Shown here: in pieces, positions 13,802 to 26,713 of the stretch
How the letters are laid out: every line of letters begins with the position of its first letter
How positions within the stretch are numbered: the stretch's first letter is position 1
DNA from: Lepidurus packardi
Taxonomy: Eukaryota > Arthropoda > Branchiopoda > Notostraca > Triopsidae
Length of the DNA stretch: 64,000 nucleotides
NCBI GenBank assembly: GCA_023053545.1
Contig: JAKZAN010000174.1
Location: 16,911-80,910 of the forward strand
Direction of reading: 5' to 3'
Program-made: the position numbers and the translations under genes
Notes under the pieces: model-generated
What the model was told of the DNA's origin: nothing
What the model saw: only the letters and a program-made list of their open reading frames with translations
The model's database searches: none

Positions 13802-15910
13802 ATGGAAATCTAGCACCAAGACCTTTCTCCAGCCCCCAAAACCCGATATGCAGACATCGCCAAGAACCCCAACATCGTCCGAGAAACATCCGCCCAGCCC
13901 TCTGTCAAAGGTAGGCAAATCGAAGACATAAGTGACTCAAAAAACACAGGGTGTCGCCAGCTCATGGCTTTCAAAAGCCCTCTGCCAGACATAAAGTGTT
14001 CGATCCATCACGAATCGGTGATCCTATTCTGCTCAATCGTGGGTTGTCCGTTCCGATCGTATCTCTGCTGCAAGTGTATTTCTTCGGAACTCGAACACAT
14101 CAATCTGCACACTCCTTTGATGACTCCCGGCGAGTTCTGGGAGTACCTTACTACCCAGAGCAATGTTTCAAACAATATTATTCCCCTCCTTAAAAAGACT
14201 TTTCATTTGCAGGTCGACTGGAAAGAACTGGCCAATCGACTGAAGATTGAGTTTTCCAAAAAGTTGAGGGATTTCGTGGGTGCTAAGAAAATGGAGTTTG
14301 ACGCCTAGAATGCCACCAACAGGCTGCTTCTCTAAAGTCACAACAAACTCAAAAGACTTAGAAGAGCTCATCTTGTGGGTTCCCAAAATGACTCCGAGTA
14401 TGTCTTTAAATTCCTCAGTTCTCCAGACCACACTCATGATTAAAAAGAGGCCTTCTTGAACTAGATTATCAGCAAGAGCCTCAACACAACCGACCGTAAA
14501 TCGAGGTTCCATCAGTACCTGGACCAGTGCGAAAGCTTCTACAGACATCATATCAGACTCGCTAACATTTGTCCCCCGACCGTGAATGAGGAGTACCTTC
14601 GTAAGACATTTTTGGAGTATTTAGAGACTGTCAACAAACGTGTCCTTGAAACTTGCCAAGTCAAGAACTCGGCCATTAAAGAACTCGTCTATGTCCCTCT
14701 CGACGTCATGAGTTTAGAAGATTTGGAAAAAATAGGACCTTACAGTATCAAGCCTAAAACAAGTCTTGTCGTTCATTTATCACTGGATGCTGATTCGGGA
14801 ATTTTGCCAACCGAGAAAACCTTGAATTTCATTTCAACCTACCCCGTCCATCAACTTGCACTCACATATAAGGCTGGCTCCAAAACCCTTCCTCCTGAAG
14901 CTTACGCAATAAAGCCCAGATTTTTCGCCGACACTTGTGAATCATTGGTTCTCGATTTTCAAGAAGGATTCGTTCCCAATCATTTCATACTTGGCTTGCT
15001 GGAGGCTGTAAAAGATACTATCGTCACTGGTGTCTACGACCAGGAAGATAACCCTTGGAGGCTCAAGAAACTTATGCTTCTACTCAACAAGAACCGGATC
15101 AATGACGATGTCATCCTTGAAATGACGAGATGCATCTCCTTTGTGATACCTTCCTTGAGACATCTGGAAATTTAATTGTCAGGCAACAACTTTGGAGACT
15201 GTGGTTTAGAATCCCTGACTAAAGTGATTTCTCAGTGTACAGAAAAGCTGGAGAAATTGGTCTTGGATATCTCTTGCAACTGCATTAATATGGGTTTCTG
15301 CAACCTCTTAGCTGCGATCAGTTAGCTGCACGGACTCAAGTAGCTCTCTATCGACATTTCTGGAATCGTCCTGGGGAACGACACTGAGAAGATTGTGAAG
15401 ACTTTCAGCGACTTGGTGGCAGGAAAAAGCCTCAACAAACTCTCCATCGTGCTGCCCGATGTGAACGGGTGTATTGAAAGCAAAGCCTTCCACAGGCTCA
15501 TCAAATAAATCGTGAACACGGCTACACTCGAATGTTCTTCTCTCGACTTACCGAATGTATCCCAGGAGAAGTTGCTGTATGAAATTGAGACCAAGGTGCT
15601 CACTGCGCCCGAAACCGCTGATTGGATCAGGAGGCGACTTTCTACCATTGCAATTTTCAGCGATGGCAAACAGCTTCATCCGCATCCTGCCCTGATACCT
15701 GCTCCGGAGGAAAACTTAAAGGAAAAGGAGAGGGAAACGAGTGCAGTTCCCCCGCATTCGACAGTAGGCACTGAAGTCTCGGCAGATTTGTCTAGCGTTG
15801 AGCGTATGGAAGAGTTCCGAGTCAAGGAGAATGTGATGATGCCCAGGGTGGGAGAAAAAGAGTTTGAGGAAGAGAATGGGAACGAGGATGATTTGGTGCT
15901 GTTGAACTGA
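13802..15910 (+). CDS. B-box-like zinc finger plus leucine-rich-repeat protein (702 aa)
   Basis: One frame from ATG 13802 to TGA 15908-15910. Residues about 60-100 contain a Cys/His cluster (C-x2-H, C-x5-C, C-C-x-C, H-x4-H) that resembles a B-box zinc finger. After a helical middle, the region from 15120 to 15480 shows leucine-rich repeats of the ribonuclease-inhibitor type: LSGNNFGDCGLESLTK, LEKLVLDIS, LHGLKELSID and LNKLSIVLP. The C-terminal 100 residues are acidic and disordered. Such a zinc-finger/LRR combination points to protein binding, possibly ubiquitin-related, but no named family could be assigned. TAA/TAG codons fall at LRR positions where Glu fits. Confidence 0.7.
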
Positions 15911-16103
15911 TCTGAGTTTTTAAGGTGTTGAGAGGAACGATTCCTTTAATTTTATGGTAAAAATTGACTTGGATAAACATAGCTAAACAATTTTGGGATT
16001 TTGGAGCCAAAACCTCAATCCATCATTTTAAGCTTAAGGACCCTATAGTTCATAAACTAATACACACACTTCCCGCTTTGCCTCTAATTAACAAATATCG
16101 GAA

Positions 16104-17216
16104 ATGCAAAACCCTTACATAGAAATGTTCCAACAAATCACAGCCGAACCGTTCGCCTCCCTAGATACACTCCAGCTCATTGCTACTCAAGTAGGCCTCA
16201 TCCACAATGCCCTGGGATATGCCACCAAGGCTCTTATTCATGAAGTCGCCATCGCCAAGCTCCCTCATCAGTACAAAGGATTATTCTAAGACTAACAAGG
16301 AAAGACATGTAATGAAGTGAAACAGGGACTCAAGCCTTAGTCTTTTGACCTGCACGCTAACCGATAGCACAGTCATCCAGAAATATAAAATCAAGAGGAT
16401 GGAGGAGAATCATCGGTGTAAGTCTCGTAGCAACCCGAGAAACAGGATGCACCCTAACCACAATTCGCAAATATCATGGTCGAATAGAAATATGTTGACC
16501 AGTCCAATGCCTCAAAGAATGCATAGCAGCAATATGAACCAAATAGAACCTTTTTTGACTTCAGCAAGTACAAGCGCCAATATCAATCCCAGCAACCCGA
16601 AGATTCCTCTAACAAAGGGGCAGAAGAGAACCTGCCAGTTCACACCAAGTAATCCTGCCTGCCCAAGAACAGCTCTTGGAATGGGAGTTCAGATGAAGAT
16701 GTGGTGTTGATCGAAGGTCCGGTCGCAGAAAGCAAGTGGAACCAGCCACGACCCCAAAACATAGAGCCTTCCGAAACTAAATTTTTAAACAATGCATAAC
16801 AACCTCTAAGGGACTAAACCGTGAGGTAAAATGCTAACGAAGAGTCATCGTCATCGAGTATTTCCGAAATAATCACTACTACGGCTGCCAAGCCACTCTT
16901 TGCTGGGTTTCTCAAGCACAACAAGCAGGCCGAGCAGACTAATAAATTAGAAATCCTCAAGAACAAATTCCAGAGCAATTCATTCATGAACACAAGGCCT
17001 ATACCCATCAAGGCGGTCCCTGAGGCACCTACTAAGCCCGAAAGAGTGAATCTATAGGAGTCGGACGACAGCGACATCGGGATGATAGACTTCACCGAGT
17101 TCAAGAAGAAGAAGATTTCTTCTTCGTTTTCCAAATGCGGAGTCTGTAACAAGATATCGGACACTCTGGCGCAGACTGTAGCCGGAGTATTATGCCGGAA
17201 ATGTCGCGGTCAATGA
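16104..17216 (+). CDS. Unknown protein with C-terminal zinc ribbon (370 aa)
   Basis: Open from ATG 16104 to TGA 17214-17216. The N-terminal 60 residues form a compact helical, fairly hydrophobic segment; the long middle is polar, rich in Asn, Ser, Lys and Gln. The last 30 residues carry CGVCNK and CRKCRG, two CxxC knuckles 18 residues apart, suggesting a zinc ribbon of the kind found in DNA- or ubiquitin-binding proteins. Just before it lies an acidic Ser/Asp stretch (ESDDSDIGMIDFTEF). No family recognised; a nuclear role is inferred. Confidence 0.65.
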
Positions 17217-17511
17217 TGCTTTTTGAGTGCTCCAAACCATAATATGTGTTAAGCAGGGGTGAAGAAACATTGAGCATATGAGTTTAATTAATATTCAAGA
17301 GTGACTCGAGGAAGTAGAATTAGAGTATTGGTGGTATGCAAAAAGGCGATAGTGGTCATCAATCAAAACACAGTAAAATCGCTTGTTGATTAATGGTAAA
17401 AAACCATTAGTGTCTATGAGGCCCATCTATAGAGGTGCTTTCGTATTTTACCCATAAATCATATCTAGTCAGTTTAATTTCAACCCAGAAGAACATCGCT
17501 ACCTACCCATT

Positions 17512-20500
17512 ATGGATTTTTGTTACTCCCAGCCTATTCCTCCCAACACCCCTCCTCCTTCGCGCAGCTTCGTCCAGACTCCCATCAGAAGAGAAGTACT
17601 TTGGAACGATGTGAGTCCTGGAGACCATTTCGATATCAGGAGGTACTACCCGCCTATTCGAACCAAAATTATATTTTAATGTAGATCCATGATCGCCCGC
17701 GTACCTGGAGATAATAAACGATTCATGGGTCAGGATCTAGACATCGTTTGTCTGCTCCAAGCGGCAGAAATAGAGCGACTAACCTAGTGTCTCGAAGACT
17801 ACCGGCTCAAGTAACCAGGTGTTCGATCCATCCTATCTTGTATTAATGCTGTGTCTAGATTGCGCGAGGTCCAGAGGATCAACTTCGACAAGCACAGCTA
17901 TGAAATCCAGATCAAGTAGCTGATGGAGCGTGGAGCCGAAGCAGACACCTTCAGAGTCGAGAACCTGAAGCTCAGGGAGTTTATTCGACAACAAGCAGTA
18001 AATACAATTTTCCAACATATTATGGTCATTTTGTTTCATGATGACTTTCTAGGCCTAACTTGATAGTCTGAGATCCCAATACAATGGTAATAGTTTGGCT
18101 GGATTAGAGAGCAAATATGAGAGTTCCCTCAAGCAGATCTAGGTACTCTATAGGGAGAATACTACCATGAGAAACGAAATAATGATTCTTAAGACAGAGG
18201 TCAATAACTACGCCCTCAAGCTAGAAGCACTTAATCGTTCGCGTTTAAAAGAGATTGAAGACATAAGATCAAGCTTGACTATCCACTCTTCGACTGAAAG
18301 AGAAGTCCATATTTTGCAGCAGAGATCCAGGACAGAGCGAGTGCAGTTGGAGTTCGAAATCAGAAGGCTCAGAGAAACATTAGAGATGAGGACTCGCGAA
18401 ATTGAGGAATTGAGGAGACAGAATCAGACGATGGCTGTTCAGATCAAAAATGTGTCGACGAAGTCTACATCAACCATCGAGCTGGAGAGGAGAGTCCAAT
18501 AGTATGAGCACAGACTCGTGGTGGTATCCCAAGAAATTCATCGATTGACAACGATAGTCCAAGTAAAGTCTGGAGAGAACCAAGGACTTCTCCAGAAACT
18601 ACAGATCGTTGAAATCTAGAATTCAAGGATCAAGAGATAGCACCTTGCAGCCGTGACTAAGGTGCATACGCTGACTCTGCAACTGACCCAGTTCACTCGT
18701 GAGCTGACCCTGATGAGTTCGAGGTTGCAGCAACACGATATAAGGATCAATGTTAACGCTACTCCAGCAATCCACACAACAACGCACGAAATATAAACCA
18801 TCAAAATTCGGTATACACAATAAATAGGGAAACTGACTTTCGAACTGAAGAAAGTTATCGGAGAAAACCAGGAGTATATAAAGTCACTACATAAACTGGC
18901 TATCGATGCAGACAACGATAGGAAAAAACTAGAAGAGCAGATCGACAACCTCAATAGGACCAACACTCTCCTCAGGAGCAGGGTCTAGTTAGGAGGCTCC
19001 TCTACGAATGCCGAGAGCGACGTCAGCATCAGACTCAGTAGGGAGGTTGAGGACTATAAACAACAAATTACAGTCATAAACAATGAAAGAAGAAGGTACG
19101 AGACGGAGATCCAAAGATTGCTAAGTGAAGTGCAAAGGTTCCAGCTACAAATGGATGAGATTTCTAGAGATTCGCAACTCGCTAGCAGAAGACTCGAGAG
19201 CCAGAAGGCAGATTTGGAGAATCAGGTTATGCAGCTAAAAATGGAGATATAAAGACTAGGCGAAAGCAATATGAGGGCTAATAGTGATGTGAGCCGGATG
19301 AGGTTGCTGGAAAGTGAGTTCGAGAGTAAGCTGTCAGACATGGAGTTCAAGCAGAGAAGGTTAGTGACGGAGTATGAGATGAAGATTGAAGAGTGGAAAC
19401 AGCAATACGAAAATACACAGGAGAGGTATTATAGATTAGAGCAAGAAAAAAGAAGGGATCTACAAGTGTCAGAAGAGAATAGGCAAGATAGCCTTCAGAA
19501 AATATCAGAGTACGAAAGAAGAATACGATTGCTAGAGCAGAGTATTGAAACAGAGAGAAGCAACAGGGGGGATAGAACAAGATTAGAACAAGAAAAAGAC
19601 CAAGAAATGTATGAGCTTAAAGTGCAAATCACACAAATAACCACTTACATAGAACAACTAACACTAAAGATCACTACACTGAGCGAGGAAAAATAAATTT
19701 ATAAAGGCAGAGCAGAGGAATATCAGTATCTAGAAGGAAGATTCAACGATCTGAACGGCAGAGTGTCAGTTTTGACAAGGGAAAATGAAGAGTTGGTAAG
19801 AGTGAACCAAGAAGCACATGAGCTGTTCAACAGGATAGGCGACTACGAGAGAAGGATTAACGTCTTGGAAGAAGAACTCCATAGACTGACTTGGGAGAAC
19901 CAGCAGCTGAAGGATAACAGTGGCAACAGCACTGAGGCCAATGAGCTGCGAGGCAAGGTGACTACGATGACAACTGAAATCAGCCAGTACCAGATCCGCA
20001 TGACCTCCCTCACACAAGAAATAGAGACCTATAAGAGGAAGGTCGTCGATCTCGAGTCCCTACAAAGGAGCTTCAACGATCTGAACGGCAGAGTGTCAGT
20101 TTTGACAAGGGAAAATGAAGAGTTGGTAAGAGTGAACCAAGAAGCACATGAGCTGTTCAACAGGATAGGCGACTACGAGAGAAGGATTAACGTCTTGGAA
20201 GAAGAACTCCATAGACTGACTTGGGAGAACCAGCAGCTGAAGGATAACAGTGGCAACAGCACTGAGGCCAATGAGCTGCGAGGCAAGGTGACTACGATGA
20301 CAACTGAAATCAGCCAGTACCAGATCCGCATGACCTCCCTCACACAAGAAATAGAGACCTATAAGAGGAAGGTCGTCGATCTCGAGTCCCTACAAAGGAG
20401 CTTCAACGATCTGAACGGCAGAGTGTCAGTTTTGACAAGGGAAAATGAAGAGTTGGTAAGAGTGAACCAAGAAGCACATGAGCTGTTCAACAGGATAGGC

Positions 20501-23500
20501 GACTACGAGAGAAGGATTAACGTCTTGGAAGAAGAACTCCATAGACTGACTTGGGAGAACCAGCAGCTGAAGGATAACAGTGGCAACAGCACTGAGGCCA
20601 ATGAGCTGCGAGGCAAGGTGACTACGATGACAACTGAAATCAGCCAGTACCAGATCCGCATGACCTCCCTCACACAAGAAATAGAGACCTATAAGAGGAA
20701 GGTCGTCGATCTCGAGTCCCTACAAAGGAGCTTCAACGATCTGAACGGCAGAGTGTCAGTTTTGACAAGGGAAAATGAAGAGTTGGTAAGAGTGAACCAA
20801 GAAGCACATGAGCTGTTCAACAGGATAGGCGACTACGAGAGAAGGATTAACGTCTTGGAAGAAGAACTCCATAGACTGACTTGGGAGAACCAGCAGCTGA
20901 AGGATAACAGTGGCAACAGCACTGAGGCCAATGAGCTGCGAGGCAAGGTGACTACGATGACAACTGAAATCAGCCAGTACCAGATCCGCATGACCTCCCT
21001 CACACAAGAAATAGAGACCTATAAGAGGAAGGTCGTCGATCTCGAGTCCCTACAAATCACGATAGACTCACTACATTCTCAACTTGACACTTACCAACGA
21101 TAAAATGAATAGCTCCGTTCTTCCCGACTTTAACTTCAAGACGCATTGTCCCAGTACGATAAGAAAATCTAATAGCTTTTTGCGTAGCTCAATAGACTCG
21201 GTTCACTTTTATTCTAGAGGGATAACTAAATAAGTGAGTTAAGAACATTACTCTAAGACAGATAATCTGCTCTATCAAACTTAACTAATGAATACAAAAA
21301 CATAAAGACTCATCTAGAAGAATTTAAGCCAGAGACCACAATGCCTTCAAAATCTGATTAAAAACAACGGGAGTATCAGGCTAAGGTGAATGAGTATGAG
21401 GATAAGTGCGATATTCTCTCACACTAAATATAAAGAATGAACCACATCATTATTGATCTTGAACTTAGGCTCAGAGAGGCAGAGAGCTTAAAGGTTGATG
21501 CATAAGTTCGATAAAGCAACAGTAATAATGAAAGGTAAGTAATAGAAAAAAGATATAAAGAAAAAGAAGAAAGGGCGATCATTACGCTAAACTAGAATGA
21601 AAAACTAAGACTAAAATTGGCATAGTACGAGAACAGAATCGCTCTGCTTTCACAAGAAATCGAGAGGCTTAATGCTCTGATTGCCGCTAAAGGTAAGGAG
21701 TCTCTCCAGCATGTTGGGGACAGTGACCACCTTAACAGGGTCATTGCTGAGCTCCAGATGAGGCTGACGACCATCACTGAAGAGTACCGAGTGTCCCAGG
21801 AGAACATTAGGGTCTCAACCACACAAACCACCAAGGTCATGAACGAGTACAACGAACTCAAGCTCAAGTATTCGCAACTCGCTAAGTTCGATAGCTTCAT
21901 CAAGGTGGAGACTTTGGCCAAAGAATTGCCCAGTACGAGAACAGAATCGCTCTGCTTTCACAAGAAATCGAGAGGCTTAATGCTCTGATTGCCGCTAAAG
22001 GTAAGGAGTCTCTCCAGCATGTTGGGGACAGTGACCACCTTAACAGGGTCATTGCTGAGCTCCAGGTCATGATGAGAGACTTTGGCCTGACGACCATCAC
22101 TGAAGAGTACCGAGTGTCCCAGGAGAACATTAGGGTCTCAACCACACAAACCACCAAGGTCATGAACGAGTACAACGAACTCAAGCTCAAGTATTCGCAA
22201 CTCGCTACTGAGTTCGATAGCTTCAGGCTTCAAGGTGGAGACTTTGGCCAAAGAATTGCCCAGTACGAGAACAGAATCGCTCTGCTTTCACAAGAAATCG
22301 AGAGGCTTAATGCTCTGATTGCCGCTAAAGGTAAGGAGTCTCTCCAGCATGTTGGGGACAGTGACCACCTTAACAGGGTCATTGCTGAGCTCCAGATGAG
22401 GCTGACGACCATCACTGAAGAGTACCGAGTGTCCCAGGAGAACATTAGGGTCTCAACCACACAAACCACCAAGGTCATGAACGAGTACAACGAACTCAAG
22501 CTCAAGTATTCGCAACTCGCTACTGAGTTCGATAGCTTCAGGCTTCAAGGTGGAGACTTTGGCCAAAGAATTGCCCAGTACGAGAACAGAATCGCTCTGC
22601 TTTCACAAGAAATCGAGAGGCTTAATGCTCTGATTGCCGCTAAAGGTAAGGAGTCTCTCCAGCATGTTGGGGACAGTGACCACCTTAACAGGGTCATTGC
22701 TGAGCTCCAGATGAGGCTGACGACCATCACTGAAGAGTACCGAGTGTCCCAGGAGAACATTAGGGTCTCAACCACACAAACCACCAAGGTCATGAACGAG
22801 TACAACGAACTCAAGCTCAAGTATTCGCAACTGCACTATGAGTACCAATCCACAGTACATAGGCTTTCTGAAGGAGGCAATGTGCAACAAATCGTTTCCC
22901 AATACCAAGCAAAGATCTCTCAATACTAAAGCCGTATTTTCATTCTGAATCATTAGGTGCAGCGTCTTAACTCTATTATATCTCCCCTTAATCTGACGAT
23001 TAACAATTACAACTCCCGTCAGCTTAATTAGGAGCAACTTTCCCTTCAATTTGCGGCACTTGAGAAAAAACTGATGGTTTTAAGCTTGGAAAATTCAGCT
23101 ATGAATGAGTAGCTGCAGCAATACCAGGAGGAGTTGCGCAAGTCATCTAGCAGTGCTAATATCCTGAACGATGAAGTCTCTAAATTTAAGGACACCCTGA
23201 CCTTCTACAATTCCAAGTACATTTCTCATTCAAACTAACTTTAATCTGTTTAGAATCACAAATATCTCGACCTACTTCACGAAGATCGAGCCTCTACTTG
23301 TCCAGACCAAGAGCGAGAATGAGTTGCTCAAGAAACAGAGATACTAGCTTGAACTAAAGCTGCAGTCCTTTGAAACTCTCGACGAAAGCGTACATCTCTA
23401 AGTCTATAATGTCCCACACTTTAAAAATGTAGAACGAATATCTCATCAAAGAAATCGACCGGCTGAACTTGGTTATCCATCAATTAACCAAGGAAGTGAG

Positions 23501-23684
23501 CGAGCTAAGGCTGCTGTACGTTGACCACCAGTCTCTGTCGAAACGAATCGCGTAGTATCTAGCTTTGTTCGTGGTGCTGTTCGCCGAAATTGAGTCCTTG
23601 AGAAAGCGTGTGCTTGAGAGTGAAAACTAAGCGTAATCAGTGAGAAGACAGAGTCTGATGCTATCGCGACGGACAAACAAATGA
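17512..23684 (+). CDS. Giant coiled-coil protein with two tandem-repeat arrays (about 1980 aa)
   Basis: ATG 17512; introns at 17643-17684, 17811-17858, 17998-18052, 23217-23253 and 23390-23432 (37-55 nt, all GTA...AG) each restore the frame; TGA 23682-23684. The first 60 residues are non-helical (PIPPNTPPP); the rest is almost continuous coiled coil. It contains four 110-residue repeats (19742-21056) and about 3.7 copies of a 105-residue repeat (21625-22840). Both units share a motif of the type YE-x-RI-x-x-L followed by an E-rich helix. Near 21905 the first 105-residue copy lacks 4 bp, so the frame must shift there; either a sequence error, a real frameshift or removal of a 29-nt segment (21905-21933) would mend it. 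Likely a long structural filament of the cortex, cilium rootlet or stalk (inference); no homologue can be named. Confidence 0.75.
19742..21056 (+). repeat. Four tandem 330-bp repeats (110 residues each)
   Basis: Copies begin at 19742, 20072, 20402 and 20732; the last ends at 21056. By eye the copies are identical at nucleotide level apart from the outer edges. The unit is in frame and encodes 110 residues (ten hendecads, or nearly sixteen heptads) with a Gly/Asn/Ser hinge (DNSGNSTEAN) in the middle. Identity of synonymous positions implies recent amplification or gene conversion. Confidence 0.95.
21625..22840 (+). repeat. About 3.7 tandem 315-bp repeats (105 residues), irregular
   Basis: The anchor word CACAAGAAAT recurs at 21651, 21959, 22289 and 22604, giving spacings of 308, 330 and 315. 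The regular unit is 315 bp (105 residues, exactly 15 heptads). The first copy lacks 3 + 4 bp near 21873-21905; the second carries a 15-bp gain near 22062-22082 that duplicates a piece of the linker. Otherwise the copies look identical. Confidence 0.9.
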
Positions 23685-24471
23685 TAAGTTTATTCGTGAT
23701 TGTAGTTGGAGTGAAATGGGTTGAGGATATGAGAGAATAGTACCAACGATCTCGCTGGGTCAAATTGATCTAAATAAGTGGCGAAAGTATTCCAGATCAC
23801 TATAGATGAACTCGGTATCAACATTAGTTAAATAGACTGCGTATGAGTCTTTTTAGCAATATTCAGACTTTACCAGTTTTAGAACAGTTTTTGAATTTTC
23901 TACGTGTATTGCTTTGGCCTGGTCGGGCACGGATAGAATAGTTTCCGAATCAGACCTCCGCAGCGGCAGACGCCTCTTCAATATGTCCTACCGTGGACTT
24001 TCCATCAGGATGTGCGTATCATAAACAAAATGTTTTGGGCCAGCTTAAAGCATAATAAGCACTTATAAAGTTCAACTAACGCTTATTAATATGTTCTCTT
24101 CTTTCCTGGAGTTTCGAAAACTCGCAAATAATTACTGCACGCTTCATCATCCGCCAATGTCGCCTGAAACAGACCTTACGATTGCAAGACTTGCCTTGCC
24201 GGGATGCCCGGATCGACGAGTGACGGCACTGTGTTCTGAACTGGCTGGTGGTGCCCACGCCATTAGTAATTATAGAGACTGACTCCTATTTAAATAATGC
24301 TGGCTGACTACAGTTTATATTGTCTAGACGAGGACAAGCATCTATCAACATACCTTGGATCTCAGTACCCTCTATCTATATTCCCTAATAACTCAAACTC
24401 TCTTGGACAATTTAATAGAAAATAATCCATTTTAATTTTTAATTTTCGCATTCTCCCTTTCTTCCCAGCCC
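23685..24471. other. Intergenic, 787 bp
   Basis: Spacer between two plus-strand genes. Only short open frames; AT-rich at the right end just before the next ATG. No RNA gene or repeat recognised. Confidence 0.45.
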
Positions 24472-26481
24472 ATGGCCTCCTTCTTTTCTCCCTCCCCTTC
24501 TTATAAAACGTCCAGTAACAACTCTCTTTCTTCTCAGCCCCTCACCCTCTTCCGCTAGCTCTGCTTCGGACCCTGTTTCCCCACCCATCCCAGCTCTGCC
24601 ACTCCTCCCCACTCCCTTCTGCCTATCCCTTTACAAGTGTTCCCCCACTCTTAGAATAAGGCCAACAAATATCTTCGGCCCAGGTGCCCATACCGACAAT
24701 AGAAATTATCAGTCTCGGCCTGGAAAAACAAATCTGAGATCCTTACCTTGCCCTAACCTGAGGATCTGAAAGTCAATGAAAAATCCCATCAGCCAGAAAT
24801 AGAAGTTTTAAAAATCCCCCCTTTGTTGTTGAGCCAAGATCCCGGAATCTCTTAAACTCTAGTCAGGCAAAGAGATGGGGAAAGGCTTCATCCCTATTTC
24901 GTCCGTTAAAACACGGGGGTCAGCCATATTGTCAGCAGGAACACATAAACTTTGAGTAGCTAGAGCTGCGAAGGCCAGGCAGTCACCATGTAGAGTCAGT
25001 CTTTTTTAAATCTAAGGAATCTGGTCCGCGACCTAAAGCATGACGAGTCTCACTTTATCTTCGAGCCAGTAAATACGGAACCCTCGAGTGCCAGGAAAAT
25101 ACTGGACACCACCTGCATTGTCCGGAAAGATATCAATGAAGTTACTAAGTCATCCATGAGCTCGCACAGATAGACCAATGCAGGAGGTAGAGATAACGAC
25201 AGACAACGCGTTCTAGAAATGGGGGCCTCCGAGTCTGCAAGAGACGGGCCTGGGGATGGTGTCAACTGGCGAGCAAAGTGTGACCTTTAGAGGCTGAGAC
25301 AACTGACCCAAAGGGAGGCTGCATACAATTCGGAGAGTATGGTCAGAATCAATAATACTGCCGAAAATATAAAATCAAATCCCAACGTATTGACCAAACT
25401 GTCTACTATCAAGTCATTCGGTATCCAGTACGATATACAAAACTCCAACAGCGTCCAGGTTTCGCGTTACGAGGATTCATTGCCTCGCAATAGCTCCTCC
25501 GACAACACCTCACACATCGAACCTTATCAGTCCCCCCCTCGCCTTGCTTCGAAGGAGTACAGTAGCCATTTTATCCGCTCAAACCAGATCGCATCCGTCT
25601 AGAGCAGCAACTCAGCACAACCAGCTTCTTTTACCAGCATTAAAATACCCAAAACCAAGCCGACTCCTAAATTCTCCCATGCACTTCTCAGTCAGAAACC
25701 ACTGTAATTTTTCTAAAGGGAGGTCTGCTCCGTTCCTGGTTCCCAGATATAGTCAGGTCTGCAGAAATCAGCAACGCCCAGAGAATCCTCAAAGTAACCG
25801 TCGCTGCTGAACCGCGTCCCCAGCACCACCTCTCATAAATATCCCGCAGAAGACCTATCGAACTCTATGCCTCCGACAATCCTGAGCATCTAGAAAACTT
25901 CACAAATTCATGGGGGCTGCCTGAACTTCAAAAATATCCAGTCCGTTGGCTACAGTTTCTCAGAGATAAACAATGATGAGATATCGGTCGCCTTGGGGCC
26001 TAAGCACTATTCACCTGCAATGCTCAGCGCCAAGCACCGCATCCATGCGACTTTCGGAGACCTTCCTCAGGTCGATTTATTCATGGAAACTCCTGTTGGC
26101 CCTTTTCCTCAGCTTTATTTACCCATAAGTGAAGTTTCAAATATGGTGATGTGCGGACAATCTAACTCACGCCATCACTCCAGGAAGTTCAGGAGCGATA
26201 ATATCACTGATAGGGCTTACATCTACAAGATTGTAGATGGACAAGACCTGGGTCAACTCGGCTCTCCCCCAGGATCAGCGAATACGGAGTCAGAAGCACG
26301 ACTCGAGTCCATGACAACAGTGCGACCTCTGGAGCCGAATAGAGTGTCTAATTGGGAAGAAAATAGCGAAAGCGGGGGCTGTCCATCGAGCATGGGAAGC
26401 AGAAGTACGATTCATAAGAGGAAGTTGAGCAAAAATGTGATGGCCCTTTCTAATCTGGACTCTATTCTTCTGAGTAACTGA
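24472..26481 (+). CDS. Ser/Pro-rich protein of unknown function (669 aa)
   Basis: A single frame from ATG 24472 to TGA 26479-26481 with many in-frame TAA/TAG. The first 60 residues are extremely Ser/Pro rich; the rest is polar and of low complexity (Ser, Asn, Pro, Arg), with no clear domain. The last third (after 25990) has no TAA/TAG and has better codon bias, so it is the best-supported part. Reading-frame length alone is weak evidence in a one-stop code, so the 5' half could contain introns or a different start. Confidence 0.55.
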
Positions 26482-26713
26482 GTAAATGAGTGCCAATGTT
26501 TGCCAGTGATTTTCTATGGAAGCCATGCTACAGGATTTGGTGGTTGGGACATAGATTTGCTTGTCTGGTGTGGCAGGGCAAGGAATCTTGTCTAGTTTCG
26601 CAATCAGATTTCCAGCAACCCCATGAATTTGAAAGACATATGTCCTTCCTGCACGACCTCGGCTCATTCAATATATTATAATTATTAATTATCATAACCC
26701 TCACGCCCATATC

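Noticed and set aside
19766-22820. Repeated minus-strand ORFs of 83 and 91 aa
   Set aside because: Antisense shadows of the coding repeats, with the same period.
23685-24471. Possible structured RNA in GC-richer patches
   Set aside because: No match by eye to tRNA, 5S, U1-U6 or SRP hallmarks.
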